Assembly: GCA_046726235.1 (NCBI GenBank)
Contig: JBKPAD010000010.1
Span: forward strand, 434,001 to 498,000
Source: Nitricoxidireducens sp046726235
GTDB taxonomy: Bacteria; Pseudomonadota; Gammaproteobacteria; Burkholderiales; Rhodocyclaceae
DNA length: 64,000 nucleotides
Direction of reading: 5' to 3'
Shown piece after piece: positions 53,590 to 62,339 of this stretch. A program made the position numbers and the translations under genes. Numbering within the stretch: position 1 is the first letter of the stretch; every line of letters starts with the position of its first letter. The notes under the pieces are model-generated. The model saw only the letters and a program-made list of their open reading frames with translations, searched no databases and was not told the origin of the DNA.

Positions 53590-54459
53590 CTAGAAGTCGT
53601 TGAGCACGGCGCCGACCATGGCGACCCCGTAATGCGCGAGGCCGTTCCAGAGCTGTCCCGTGCGCCGCAGCGGCGTGTGGTTCTTGCGCGTCAGCAGCAG
53701 CGCGCCGCGCGTCGCCACCGAGATCGCCTGGGCGTCGGCATAGTCGACGGCCGCCGGGGTGTCGATGATGATGGCGTCGTACTCGTGGGCGATGACGGCG
53801 AGGAACTTGGAGAACACCTGCCGGCTCAGCAGTTCCTGCGGGTTCGGCGGCGGCGGTCCGGCGGTGATCACCGAGAGGTCGACGAAGGCCGGGATGCGGC
53901 GCACCTCGTTCGAAGTGCTGCGGTTGGCGAGGATCGACGACAGGCCGGAACGGTTCTCGAGCTTGAACAGCGCGTGCTGCTTCGGGTGCCGCATGTCGGC
54001 ATCGATCAGCAGCGTGCGCTCGCCGAGTTGCGAGAACACCAGCGCCAGGTTGGCCGCCAGGTAGCTGCGGCCCTCGCCGGTGCCGGGGCTGACGACGGCC
54101 AGCGACTTGCGGTCGTCGGCGCCGGTGAACCAGCGCAGCATCAGCTGGCTGCGCAGCGCGCGCAATGCCTCGACCTGCGGACTGTAGGGCCGGTACGCGG
54201 CAACGAGCTCGTCCGAAACCGCCTCGTCGCCTTCCGACAGGTAGGGGTAGTCGAACTGGCGTGCCAGCGCGTACTGGACGTCCTCCGGCGACAGCATGCC
54301 CAGCTTGACGGCGGCATCGCCGAAGCGCAGGCCCTCTTCCTTCTGCAGGCGCAGTATCGCCTCGATGCTGTCGGGCGGCAGCTTGCCGGAATCGATAAGG
54401 ATGGCGCCGACCGTCCGGTCCACCGGATTGCGGCGCGTGATCTGCATGGAATTGAGCAT
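53590..54459 (-). CDS. epsG: chain-length-determining tyrosine kinase EpsG
   Basis: 289 residues. N-terminal GspE_N/MshEN-like part (GAILIDSGKLPPDSIEAILRLQKEEG...LARQFDYPYL) followed by a BY-kinase: Walker A SPGTGEGRSYLAAN, Walker A' LLIDADMRHP and Walker B IIIDTPA. The P-loop Lys is Arg (GEGRS), which I recall as usual in EpsG. The Tyr-rich C-terminal tail of Wzc-type kinases is lacking. Together with EpsF it controls polymer length. ATG 54459 has GGAG 6 bases upstream; ATG 54471 is an alternative. Confidence 0.92.
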   Translation of the reverse strand: MLNSMQITRRNPVDRTVGAILIDSGKLPPDSIEAILRLQKEEGLRFGDAAVKLGMLSPEDVQYALARQFDYPYLSEGDEAVSDELVAAYRPYSPQVEALRALRSQLMLRWFTGADDRKSLAVVSPGTGEGRSYLAANLALVFSQLGERTLLIDADMRHPKQHALFKLENRSGLSSILANRSTSNEVRRIPAFVDLSVITAGPPPPNPQELLSRQVFSKFLAVIAHEYDAIIIDTPAAVDYADAQAISVATRGALLLTRKNHTPLRRTGQLWNGLAHYGVAMVGAVLNDF

Positions 54460-54479
54460 GGCGGGCTCCATGGCGGGGC

Positions 54480-55895
54480 TCACGAGGCGAACTCGGGAAG
54501 GCGCAGCGTCTGCGGCCGGCCGAGCTTCAGCCAGCCGCGCGCTGCCATGGCGCCATGGCCGTCGAGCTCCACCAGCACCGGCAGCGCGAAGCCGAGGCCG
54601 TACTCGAGGTCGTCGGAGGAGCGCACGCGGCGGTCGGACATCTCCATGCCGAAGGCCGAGGCGACGCCGAGCAGCAGGCCCACCACCGCCGCGATCAGCG
54701 TGTACAGCAGCGGCTTCGGCGACGACGGCGCGATCGGCACGTTGGCCGGCGTCAGCACCGAGATGTTGGTCTGCGTGGTCTGGCTCTCGAGCGTCGACTG
54801 CGTGAAGCGCTGCGCAACGACGTCGAGCGCCTTCTGCGCGCTCGCCACGTCGCCCAGCAGCACCGCCGACTGGTCGCGCTGGTGGCGCAACTCGAGCAGC
54901 TTTTCCTTCTGCGCCGCGATCAGCCGCTTGAGCACCGACTCCTTCTCGACGCCGACGGTGCGGGCGGTGGCGAAGCCGCCGGCGACATGGGCCGTCTCGG
55001 ATGCGAGCTTCTGGCGCAGCGTATCGAGTTCGGCCGTCATGCGCTGATACTGCGGGTGGTTGGCGCCGAGGTTGCCGGCGGCCTCCTTCTGCTTGGCCTC
55101 GAGGCGCGCGATGTCGATGCGCAGGTTCTGCAGCACCATGTTCTGCGTGAACTCGGGCAGGTTGGCGGCCCGCACCGACAGCTGCTTGCTCTGCGAGTCC
55201 GCGGTCTGGCCTTGCGCCACGGCGAGCTGCGTCGTCAGCTCGGTGAGCTTGGCGGTTTCGCTGTCGAGGCGTTCGTCGGTGACGACGATGCCTTCCTTCT
55301 GCTGGTATTCGGAAAGGCGCGCCTGCGCCTGCTCGAGCCTCTCGCGCAGCGACTTGGTCTGCACCTCGAACCACTTCGAGTACTGCCGCGCCGGCTCGAC
55401 CTTCAACTCGACGTTGGTGTCGATGTAGGCCTGGGCGAAGGCATTGGCGACGGCCGCCGAGAACGCCGGTTCGGCGGAGACGAAGCTGATGTTGATGACG
55501 TCGCTCTCGCGCGAGGGCTTCACCGTCAGCTTGCTCTGCAGCAGTTCCGCGAGCCAGACGTCCATGCGGCCTTCGCCGCCGGTCGCTTCGAGCCATTGAT
55601 CCTTGATGGCCGGGCTCTGGTCGAGCTTCAGCAGCGAGACAACTTTCTGCGCGACGCGATCGCTGTTGACGATGTCCACCTGGGTCGGCATGTAGCTGAC
55701 CATCGCCGTCGCCGGCAGCACCAGGCCCGCGATCGGGTCGGGCGAACGCACGTCGACCACCACCGAGGTGGTGGCGGTGTAGCGGTTGGGCAGCAACAGG
55801 CTGACCAGCAGCGTCAGCGTCATCGTCGCCAGCAGCACGCCCAATGCGACGCGGTAGCGCGACCGCAGGATCAGCAGGAACTGGTGCAGGCTCAT
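54480..55895 (-). CDS. epsF: chain length determinant protein EpsF
   Basis: 471 residues: two membrane helices (about 15-35 and 405-425), a periplasmic Wzz domain (VDVRSPDPIAGLVLP...) and a long coiled coil (about 170-380). A PNVPI-type sequence (ANVPIAPSSPKPLLYT) precedes the last helix as in Wzz/Wzc proteins. It works with EpsG to set polymer length. The C-terminal tail after the last helix is a short cytoplasmic segment. Confidence 0.93.
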   Translation of the reverse strand: MSLHQFLLILRSRYRVALGVLLATMTLTLLVSLLLPNRYTATTSVVVDVRSPDPIAGLVLPATAMVSYMPTQVDIVNSDRVAQKVVSLLKLDQSPAIKDQWLEATGGEGRMDVWLAELLQSKLTVKPSRESDVINISFVSAEPAFSAAVANAFAQAYIDTNVELKVEPARQYSKWFEVQTKSLRERLEQAQARLSEYQQKEGIVVTDERLDSETAKLTELTTQLAVAQGQTADSQSKQLSVRAANLPEFTQNMVLQNLRIDIARLEAKQKEAAGNLGANHPQYQRMTAELDTLRQKLASETAHVAGGFATARTVGVEKESVLKRLIAAQKEKLLELRHQRDQSAVLLGDVASAQKALDVVAQRFTQSTLESQTTQTNISVLTPANVPIAPSSPKPLLYTLIAAVVGLLLGVASAFGMEMSDRRVRSSDDLEYGLGFALPVLVELDGHGAMAARGWLKLGRPQTLRLPEFAS

Positions 55896-55905
55896 GGACG
55901 GCTCC

Positions 55906-56835
55906 TTAGAACAGGCTCTCGCTGACGTACAGGACGTCGTCGGGCATCACCGGCTCGTGCGGCTTCGGATGGATCGACGCGATCGCGCCGTCGGGGCCGC
56001 GGCGGTCGATGCGCAGGTTGCGCTCGGTGCCGCGATAGGTGGGGCCGCCGGCTTCTGCCATCGCCTGCTGCACCGACATGCCGCGCTTGATGCGGTAGGA
56101 GCCGCTGCGCTGCGCCTCGCCGTAGATGTAATACACCGGCGCCGGCGGCACGTAGATGACGTCGCCGCTGGCGACGAGGAAGTCGTCCTCGATGCGGTTG
56201 TTGAGGAACAGCTCGGCGACGTCGACTTCCTTGCGGAAGCGGCGTCCCTCGCGGATGCCCGATACGATCACCTTGTCGGCGCCGCCCGCGATCGCCCCCG
56301 CGCTGCCGACGATGCCGCCGGCCACCGCCAGCAGTTCGGAAACGCGCGTGTTGAAGGTCTCGAGCGGATAGCGTCCGGGACGATTCACCTGGCCGAGCAC
56401 GGAGACCTGGTTGCCGCGCACCTGAAGCAGCACGATGTTGACCTGCGGCTTCTGCACGAAGCCTCCGCGGCGCAGCGCCGAGGCGATGTTCAGCTCGGCC
56501 TGGGCGATGGTCACGCCGCCGACGTCGACCTTGCCGACCAGCGGATAAGTGATGCTGCCGCGCTCATTGACGCGCGTTTCCAGCGTCATGTCGGGATTCT
56601 GGAACACGAGGATGCGGATGGCGTCGCCGGGGCCGAGGCGATAGTCGCTGAGCTTGTAGTCGGAGGGATTCAGTTCCGGCGCGGCGGCCTGCGGCGGCTG
56701 CATGGCCGGCTCGGCCTCGACGGCCTTCACTTCCAGCGCCTTCACCTCGATCGGCGGCTCTTTCTCGGCATGCGCGGCGAAGGCGCACAGCAGCGACGTC
56801 AGCAACAGCGATTGCAGCATCCGGTTCGGCTTCAT
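55906..56835 (-). CDS. epsE: polysaccharide export protein EpsE (Wza-like)
   Basis: 309 residues with a signal peptide (LLLTSLLCAFAAHA) and the Poly_export block YRLGPGDAIRILVFQNPDMTLETRVNERGSITYPLVGKVDVGG, followed by SLBB domains (VSVLGQVNRPGRYPL, YYIYGEAQRSGSYRI). There is no lipobox Cys, unlike many Wza proteins. It forms the outer-membrane export channel. ATG 56835 has AAGGAGG 6 bases upstream. Confidence 0.94.
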   Translation of the reverse strand: MKPNRMLQSLLLTSLLCAFAAHAEKEPPIEVKALEVKAVEAEPAMQPPQAAAPELNPSDYKLSDYRLGPGDAIRILVFQNPDMTLETRVNERGSITYPLVGKVDVGGVTIAQAELNIASALRRGGFVQKPQVNIVLLQVRGNQVSVLGQVNRPGRYPLETFNTRVSELLAVAGGIVGSAGAIAGGADKVIVSGIREGRRFRKEVDVAELFLNNRIEDDFLVASGDVIYVPPAPVYYIYGEAQRSGSYRIKRGMSVQQAMAEAGGPTYRGTERNLRIDRRGPDGAIASIHPKPHEPVMPDDVLYVSESLF

Positions 56836-56887
56836 CTGTTCCTCCTTGGGGTGTTCGAGAGCGGGACTGGGGACATGGCACGCGGCG

Positions 56888-57823
56888 TCAACGCAACGCC
56901 GCGACGCCCTTTTCATAGTTCGCGGTCGCGGGCGGTCGCGCCGGCGCCGGCGGCGCCTGCACGGCGACCCGCGGCTGCGCGTCAGCGGCGCCGGCGAACT
57001 CGTTCAGGTACTCGATCTTCGCCTTCGCGCGCAGGCGCTCGATGTCTTCTGCGATCGCGGACCGCGCCTGCTGCGCGGCCAGCAGCTGCTGGATCGGCTG
57101 CTGGGAAGTCGGCTCGTCCAGCGGCGCCGGCACCGACGCCGTCAGGCGAATCACGGCCAGGCCGCCCTTCAGCTCGACCACCGTCATCTGTCCGTCCTTG
57201 AGCGCCAGCAGCCCGCGCAGCACTTCCGGCGCGAACTGCTCGGCCGCACGCCGTTCGGTGCGGGCGACGTGGGCGACCTTCTGCGCCTTGAGCCAAGCGG
57301 CCACCTCCTCGAAGGTGTGCGTCGCCGCCTGCTCGCGCAGCGCCGCGGCCGTGATGGACCCGGCCGGCATGAACAGCTCCTGCACCGCAAAGATGCGCCG
57401 TTCGGCGAACAGCTCCGGGTGGTCCGCGTAGTACTGGTGCACCTCGTCCGCCTCGGGCTTCGGCAGCGCCGCGGCGACCTTGCCGAAGTAGGCGCGCGTC
57501 AGGATGTCGCGCCGCGCGGCATCCATCGCCATCACCACCTCCGGCGAGCGATCGAGCTTCTCCTCCATCGCCTGCTGCACGGCGAGCTGCTGGTAGATGA
57601 GGCGATCGAGGACTTCGCGGCGGGCGCCCTCGACCTTGTCCGCCGGCAGCGGGCGGTTCGCCGGCAAGGCGTTGTTGACCTGATGCACGGAAATCTCGTC
57701 GGCATTGACCTTGGCGGCGAGCTGGGTCGCAGGCTTGCGGTCGCTGTCGCAGGCGGAGAACGCGAGAGACGCGATGGCGACGACCATGGCTGAACGAAGC
57801 GGAAACGGCGTGTCGGCAAACAT
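56888..57823 (-). CDS. epsD: EpsD-family peptidyl-prolyl isomerase lipoprotein
   Basis: 311 residues. Lipoprotein signal ends at LAFSAC (C25). The region after it resembles SurA/PrsA-type foldases: helical N- and C-terminal parts (LDRLIYQQLAVQQAMEEKLDRSPEVVMA) around a parvulin-like segment (FAVQELFMPAGSITAAALREQA...). EpsD proteins are the first gene of exosortase-B exopolysaccharide operons and likely help fold export components. This gene appears to start the long operon; the promoter would lie in the 182-bp divergent gap upstream. Confidence 0.9.
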   Translation of the reverse strand: MFADTPFPLRSAMVVAIASLAFSACDSDRKPATQLAAKVNADEISVHQVNNALPANRPLPADKVEGARREVLDRLIYQQLAVQQAMEEKLDRSPEVVMAMDAARRDILTRAYFGKVAAALPKPEADEVHQYYADHPELFAERRIFAVQELFMPAGSITAAALREQAATHTFEEVAAWLKAQKVAHVARTERRAAEQFAPEVLRGLLALKDGQMTVVELKGGLAVIRLTASVPAPLDEPTSQQPIQQLLAAQQARSAIAEDIERLRAKAKIEYLNEFAGAADAQPRVAVQAPPAPARPPATANYEKGVAALR

Positions 57824-58005
57824 GGATTCATGGCCCCCTGACGATGTCGATGCTTTTTACCGTCCGCCATGCATCGGGCTCTGTACGCCAGCGAACAGAG
57901 AACTTGCGCGCCTCGGTTCGGTAGCAGACACAGGTTTTGGCGGCGACGGCCCTAGACTCGTGCCATCGTTGCGAATCCCGTATGTCTTTCGAACCAGGTG
58001 CCGCC

Positions 58006-58797
58006 ATGACGCTGCTGCTCACTTATCACCGCATCGCTCACGCCGCCGACGCCGAGAACATCCACGTTCTCTCGCAGCACGGCTTTCTGCGACAGATGGA
58101 GCTGATCGTCGCCTCCGGCATCCGCGTCGCGGCGCCGGGGGAATTCGGCCAGGTACAGCACGACGGTCGACACCGGATCGGATTGACCTTCGACGACGGC
58201 TACCTGAGCGACCTGGCATGTGCCGACACCCTGGCGTCGCACGGCCTCAAGGGCATCTTCTTCGTCTCGAGCGCGAACATCGGTGCGCCGGGCTATCTCG
58301 ACGCCGAGGACGTGCGCGAACTCGATGCGATGGGCATGACGGTCGGCTCGCATTCGCACCAGCACGCGCGCCTGACGACCTTCGGGTTCGACGAGGCCGT
58401 CGCCCAGGTACGCCGCTCGAAGGCGCTGCTGGAAGACGTGCTCGGCAAGCCCGTGCTCGACTTCGCCTATCCCGGCGGCGCCTGCACGCGGCGACTGGCT
58501 GAAGCCGTGCGCGAGGCCGGCTTCAGCCGCCAGTTCACGCTGGCCTGGGGCATCAACTCGGGCACCGACGCCGCCACCGGCGTGTTCCGGCGCAGTTGCG
58601 TCGTGCAGGGCATGAGCGACGAGTATTTCCTGCGCCTGATCACCGGCAGCAACGACCTAAACCGCAAGCTGCACTATCTCCTGAAGGGCGCCGCCTCGCA
58701 GTTGCTCGGCGATGCGGGATATCGCCGCCTGCGCGAACGCTATCTCGGCTTTGCGCATCCGGCGGTGCGCACCGGCGCGGCGCGGATGGTGCGCTAG
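58006..58797 (+). CDS. polysaccharide deacetylase family protein
   Basis: 263 residues with NodB-domain motifs TFDDGY (metal-binding Asp pair) and HSHQH (His ligands), and YPGG near the C-terminus. It probably removes acetyl groups from the polymer or remodels it. No signal peptide is evident, so it may act in the cytoplasm or be exported by another route. ATG 58006 was chosen; ATG 57982 would add eight residues. It is divergent from epsD. Confidence 0.88.
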   Translation: MTLLLTYHRIAHAADAENIHVLSQHGFLRQMELIVASGIRVAAPGEFGQVQHDGRHRIGLTFDDGYLSDLACADTLASHGLKGIFFVSSANIGAPGYLDAEDVRELDAMGMTVGSHSHQHARLTTFGFDEAVAQVRRSKALLEDVLGKPVLDFAYPGGACTRRLAEAVREAGFSRQFTLAWGINSGTDAATGVFRRSCVVQGMSDEYFLRLITGSNDLNRKLHYLLKGAASQLLGDAGYRRLRERYLGFAHPAVRTGAARMVR

Positions 58798-58815
58798 CGG
58801 CGCCGGCGCGATCCG

Positions 58816-59865
58816 ATGCGGAACATGTCAGCAGATGCGATGAGCCAGAGCGCATGGCATGCGGGAACGCAGGCCGGCGGCGCGCATGCGGATGCGCCGC
58901 CGCTTGCGGCCGCGTGGGACCGCGACGAAGTGCGCCGCGCGACGCTCGACGCGCTGCCCACCCACATCCTGACGCTCGACGACGACAATCGCATCGTCGC
59001 CGCCAACGAGGCGTGGCGCCGCTTCGCGCTCGGCGGAGCGCTGCAGGCCGGCGGCGACGGGCTCGGCCGCGACTACCTTGAAGTCTGCGACAGCGTCCTC
59101 AGTGCCACCGACGAACAGCAGCGCCTGATCAGGACCGGACTCGACGGCATTCGCGCCGGCCGACAGAAGGAGTTCTCGCTCATCGTCTCGAAGCGCCTCG
59201 ACGGGCAGGAGCACGCGCTGCTGCTGCGCGCGACGCCGTTGCGGGCGGCGGGAGTGGCGGGCATCGTCGCCATCCACACCGACGTCAGCGAGCACGTGAG
59301 GGCCGAGCGTCGCCTGTCGCACCTCGCGCACCATGACACGCTGACCGGCCTGCCGAACCGCCTGCTGTTCCACGACCGCCTGCAGAGCGCCCTGGCGCTG
59401 TCGCGCCGCAACCGCTGGCTGATGGCCGTGATGTTCGTGGACCTCGATCGCTTCAAGGCCGTCAACGACACGCTCGGCCACGAAGTCGGCGACCGGCTGC
59501 TGCAGGAGGCGGCGCGGCGCATGCAGCGAAGCGTGCGCGACTGCGACACGATCTGCCGCCTGGGCGGAGACGAGTTCGCGCTGGTGCTGCCTGAACTCGG
59601 GGACATGGACGAGGCGGCGCAGGTGCCGCAGCGCATCGTCGACTCGCTGCACGCGCCGCTGCGCATCGCCGGCCACGATCTCGCGCTGACGGCGAGCATC
59701 GGCGTCGCGTTGTTTCCTGCGGATGCCGAGGAGCCCGAAGCGCTGGTGCGCTGCGCCGACGCAGCGATGTATCGCGCCAAGAAGCTCGGCCGCGACAACT
59801 ACCAGTTCTACTCGGCGGAGATGGATTCCGGCGCCGCGGCCGCGCCCATCAGGTTGCCCCGCTGA
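58816..59865 (+). CDS. diguanylate cyclase with PAS domain
   Basis: 349 residues: a PAS domain (about 37-160: LPTHILTLDDDNRIVAANEAWRRFAL) and a GGDEF domain with the active-site motif RLGGDEFALVL. It makes cyclic di-GMP, a known inducer of biofilm polymers. No inhibitory I-site RxxD is evident directly before GGDEF (the sequence there is DCDTICRLGGDEF). It is 18 bp downstream of the deacetylase, so the two are probably co-transcribed beside the eps operon. Confidence 0.93.
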   Translation: MRNMSADAMSQSAWHAGTQAGGAHADAPPLAAAWDRDEVRRATLDALPTHILTLDDDNRIVAANEAWRRFALGGALQAGGDGLGRDYLEVCDSVLSATDEQQRLIRTGLDGIRAGRQKEFSLIVSKRLDGQEHALLLRATPLRAAGVAGIVAIHTDVSEHVRAERRLSHLAHHDTLTGLPNRLLFHDRLQSALALSRRNRWLMAVMFVDLDRFKAVNDTLGHEVGDRLLQEAARRMQRSVRDCDTICRLGGDEFALVLPELGDMDEAAQVPQRIVDSLHAPLRIAGHDLALTASIGVALFPADAEEPEALVRCADAAMYRAKKLGRDNYQFYSAEMDSGAAAAPIRLPR

Positions 59866-59884
59866 GCGGCCGCGACTCCGGACT

Positions 59885-61105
59885 TCAGAACATCAACTGC
59901 CCGGAAATGCCGACGACGTTGGCGGAATAGCCGATGCCGCTGATGTTCGAGCTGCGGCGCTCGTGCGAGAGCGTGCCCTGGATCAGGCCGGTGCGCGTGA
60001 CCTTCCAGTCGGCGCCGAACTGGATGCTCTGCGTGCGGTCGTCGCGCATCGGCGAGGTGGCGAAGACCGCGCCGCGGAAATCGCGCTCGACGTGCTCGAG
60101 CTTGGCTCGCAGCGTCGTCTTCTCGCTCAGGAGCCATGACGGCGCGATGGCGAAGGTGTCGGCGACGTAGTAGCTGTGGTTCGCTTCCTGGAAGCTGTAG
60201 AGGTTGCGGCCGGCGGTGAAGTTGAAGCGCAGCTTGCCGGTCGGCGCCCACAGGTAGTCGAGGCGGCCGACGGTGCCGCTGTAGTTGCGCTGGGCGTAGT
60301 GGTCGTGCTCGCGTTTCAGGTAGGCAATGCGGCCGTCGAGCGAGCTGTGGCCGGTGACCTGCCACTGCACGCGCGCCTCGGTCTCGCTCTGGTCGAAGCC
60401 GGTGTCGAAGAAGCCGACCGGGTCGAGGCTGCGACCCTCGTAATCGCCGTTCGACTCGCGCTGCACCAGCGAGATCGAGTTGCCGGCGCCGGTGACGTAC
60501 TTGCCGCCGATCTCGCCGCCGGTGAGGACGTAGTCGCCGACGGCCTGGAACGGCTGCGAGTTGCGCGAGCGCGACTGGCCGACGCCGCCGATGACGTGCC
60601 AGGCCGCGGCTAGCTCGCCGTCGAAGGTGAACTGGCGGTTCTCGTTGATCTGCGTGCTCTTGGCGATGCTGACCGTGCGCTGGTCGGAATACGGCACCAG
60701 CGTCTCGCTGCGGCTCGCCGAGAGGACGCCGCTGATGCGCGGGGTCACGCGCCAGAACCAGGCGCCGCGGTAATCGACGCCGCTGAAATTCAGGAAGCTG
60801 TTGTTGTCGAAACGGTACTTGCTGGCGGTCGCCTCGAGCTGGACGCGCTGCAGCGAATATTCCTTGTCGAAGCGCAGGCCGACGTTGGCGCCATAGACGT
60901 TGTCCGACTTGTGGGCATTCGCGGGCAGGTTCGCGCCGCGGAACAGGTTGTCCTCGTGCGTCGCCGTGACGCCGACGACGACGTTGAACGCATCCTTCTC
61001 GTCCGCGGCGGCGAAGCCGGAACAGGCCAGCGCGACGGCGGCAAAGAGGGCGCGGCGCGCACCGGCGGAGCGGAAGTGATTCGAGACGTTAGCCAATTCA
61101 GTCAC
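59885..61105 (-). CDS. epsL: outer-membrane beta-barrel EpsL
   Basis: About 406 residues with signal peptide (FAAVALACSGFAAA) and a run of alternating amphipathic strands ending in a terminal Phe (ISGQLMF), the mark of an outer-membrane barrel. Blocks such as AFNVVVGVTATHEDNLFRGAN and YSDQRTVSIAKSTQINENRQ fit the EpsL family associated with exosortase B. It probably aids polymer export. The start is uncertain: GTG 61105 is proposed, TTG 61096 is possible. Confidence 0.85.
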   Translation of the reverse strand: MTELANVSNHFRSAGARRALFAAVALACSGFAAADEKDAFNVVVGVTATHEDNLFRGANLPANAHKSDNVYGANVGLRFDKEYSLQRVQLEATASKYRFDNNSFLNFSGVDYRGAWFWRVTPRISGVLSASRSETLVPYSDQRTVSIAKSTQINENRQFTFDGELAAAWHVIGGVGQSRSRNSQPFQAVGDYVLTGGEIGGKYVTGAGNSISLVQRESNGDYEGRSLDPVGFFDTGFDQSETEARVQWQVTGHSSLDGRIAYLKREHDHYAQRNYSGTVGRLDYLWAPTGKLRFNFTAGRNLYSFQEANHSYYVADTFAIAPSWLLSEKTTLRAKLEHVERDFRGAVFATSPMRDDRTQSIQFGADWKVTRTGLIQGTLSHERRSSNISGIGYSANVVGISGQLMF

Positions 61106-61505
61106 CTTTGCATCAGAGAGTTTCGGCAGCGCAATGCAGCCGGCGCGATCCGCCCGCTGTTTGCGCCAGAAACAACAACTTGAGAGGCGTTCCTCAAGTC
61201 CTCGGCCTGCTCCCTGCAGGCCTGGCTCCGAATGATATGCCGCAGTCTGCTGCGGGCTGTGTTTTGACGCGTACAGAACGCCGACCTCAGTCTGCGTACA
61301 TTCCTCGCCTATGTTCGTTCGGGAACCGACCGGAATTTTGACATATGCCATACGCGGCGGCAAACCGAATATGCCCTTCGGGAGGCCGCTATTTCGCGGA
61401 TTGTTGTACCGCTTCAACAAGGAGCCATGCCATGGACACCTCGTGACCCCCAGCAGCAGAACGCGCCACCCAGCGTATTCCCGCACCAGACGAAAGGACA
61501 TGACA
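61106..61505. promoter_or_regulatory. divergent promoter region, epsL / PEP-CTERM gene
   Basis: A 400-bp gap carries promoters of both epsL and the PEP-CTERM gene. Visible elements are two hairpins GGCCTGC-tccct-GCAGGCC (61204-61222) and CCGCAG-tctg-CTGCGG (61240-61255), a TTGACA at about 61337, and CCTATGTTCG at about 61307, half of the inverted repeat at 29979. No open frame in it looks like a gene, and no convincing sigma54 element is seen. Confidence 0.4.
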
Positions 61506-62201
61506 ATGAAGACCACGTTGAAGTTCGCTGCCGCTGCCGCCGCCCTGGCGGGAGCCATTGGCAGCGCGCAAGCACTGGAAGTCCAGCCGGGCACCGGACC
61601 GATCGCCGGGGTTCCGGGGGTGGGCGCCCTCGGCACGCTGCTCGACTCGATAGCGACCACCATCACGACACCGACGTTTACGGGCACGGCCCGCTCGGCC
61701 GTGTATGACGGCCCCGAAGCCGGCATCAACCTGAACTTCTACTACCAGTTCTCCAACACCAGCGGCGCCGGCGCCCTCGACGCCATTTCGCGCCTGACGG
61801 CGGGCGGATTCGGCACCCTGGCCACCGACGTGTTCCAGAGCGCCGGCGGATTCGGGCCCTTCGTCTCCGGCACGACCAGCGCATCGACCGTGGACCGCAT
61901 CAACGGCACCGTAGGCTTCAACTTCGGGACCACCGGGGTCGCGGCTGGCCAGAGCACGAACGTCATGGAAATCCATACCGACGCGACGTCCTACGTCAGC
62001 CACTGGATGGGCGTGATCGACGCCACGGGCGGCTTTGCGGCAGCCTTCGCGCCCGGCCTTGACGGCGCTCCGCCGCCGATCCCCGAGCCCGAGACCTACG
62101 CGCTGATGCTCGCCGGCCTCGGCCTGCTGGGCTTCATCGGCAAGCGCCGCATGCGCAACGGCGGCCAGGCGGACGGCACGGCGGAAGCGGCGCAGGCCTG
62201 A
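61506..62201 (+). CDS. PEP-CTERM protein, probable XrtB substrate
   Basis: 231 residues with a signal peptide (cut near AQA-LE), a low-complexity Gly/Thr/Ser-rich body, and a C-terminal PEP-CTERM signal: IPEPETYALMLAGLGLLGF, helix, then IGKRRMR. The PEP motif lies at 193-195. About 18 residues (NGGQADGTAEAAQA) follow the basic end, longer than most PEP-CTERM tails, which usually stop soon after the Arg cluster. The likely fate is cleavage by XrtB and display with the exopolysaccharide. ATG 61506 was chosen for its spacing from AAAGGA. Confidence 0.9.
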   Translation: MKTTLKFAAAAAALAGAIGSAQALEVQPGTGPIAGVPGVGALGTLLDSIATTITTPTFTGTARSAVYDGPEAGINLNFYYQFSNTSGAGALDAISRLTAGGFGTLATDVFQSAGGFGPFVSGTTSASTVDRINGTVGFNFGTTGVAAGQSTNVMEIHTDATSYVSHWMGVIDATGGFAAAFAPGLDGAPPPIPEPETYALMLAGLGLLGFIGKRRMRNGGQADGTAEAAQA

Positions 62202-62339
62202 AATCGCGCCGCGTGGCGCAGCGTCGCGGGCGTTCCTGCCGCGAGGCTGCGCGCGCCCCGGCGACGCTCGGTTCGCCAGCGTACGGAAGCGCGGCCGCGC
62301 CGGCACTAAGTTCAGCCTATATCCGAGGACAGCACCACG

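Noticed and set aside
53590..55596. 668-residue minus frame upstream of epsG
   Set aside because: The upstream part overlaps epsF in a different frame and has no domain; epsG starts at 54459 or 54471.
57948..57968. TGGCACG sequence on the minus strand upstream of epsD as a sigma54 promoter
   Set aside because: The -24-like half is present but no GC doublet occurs at the correct -12 spacing.
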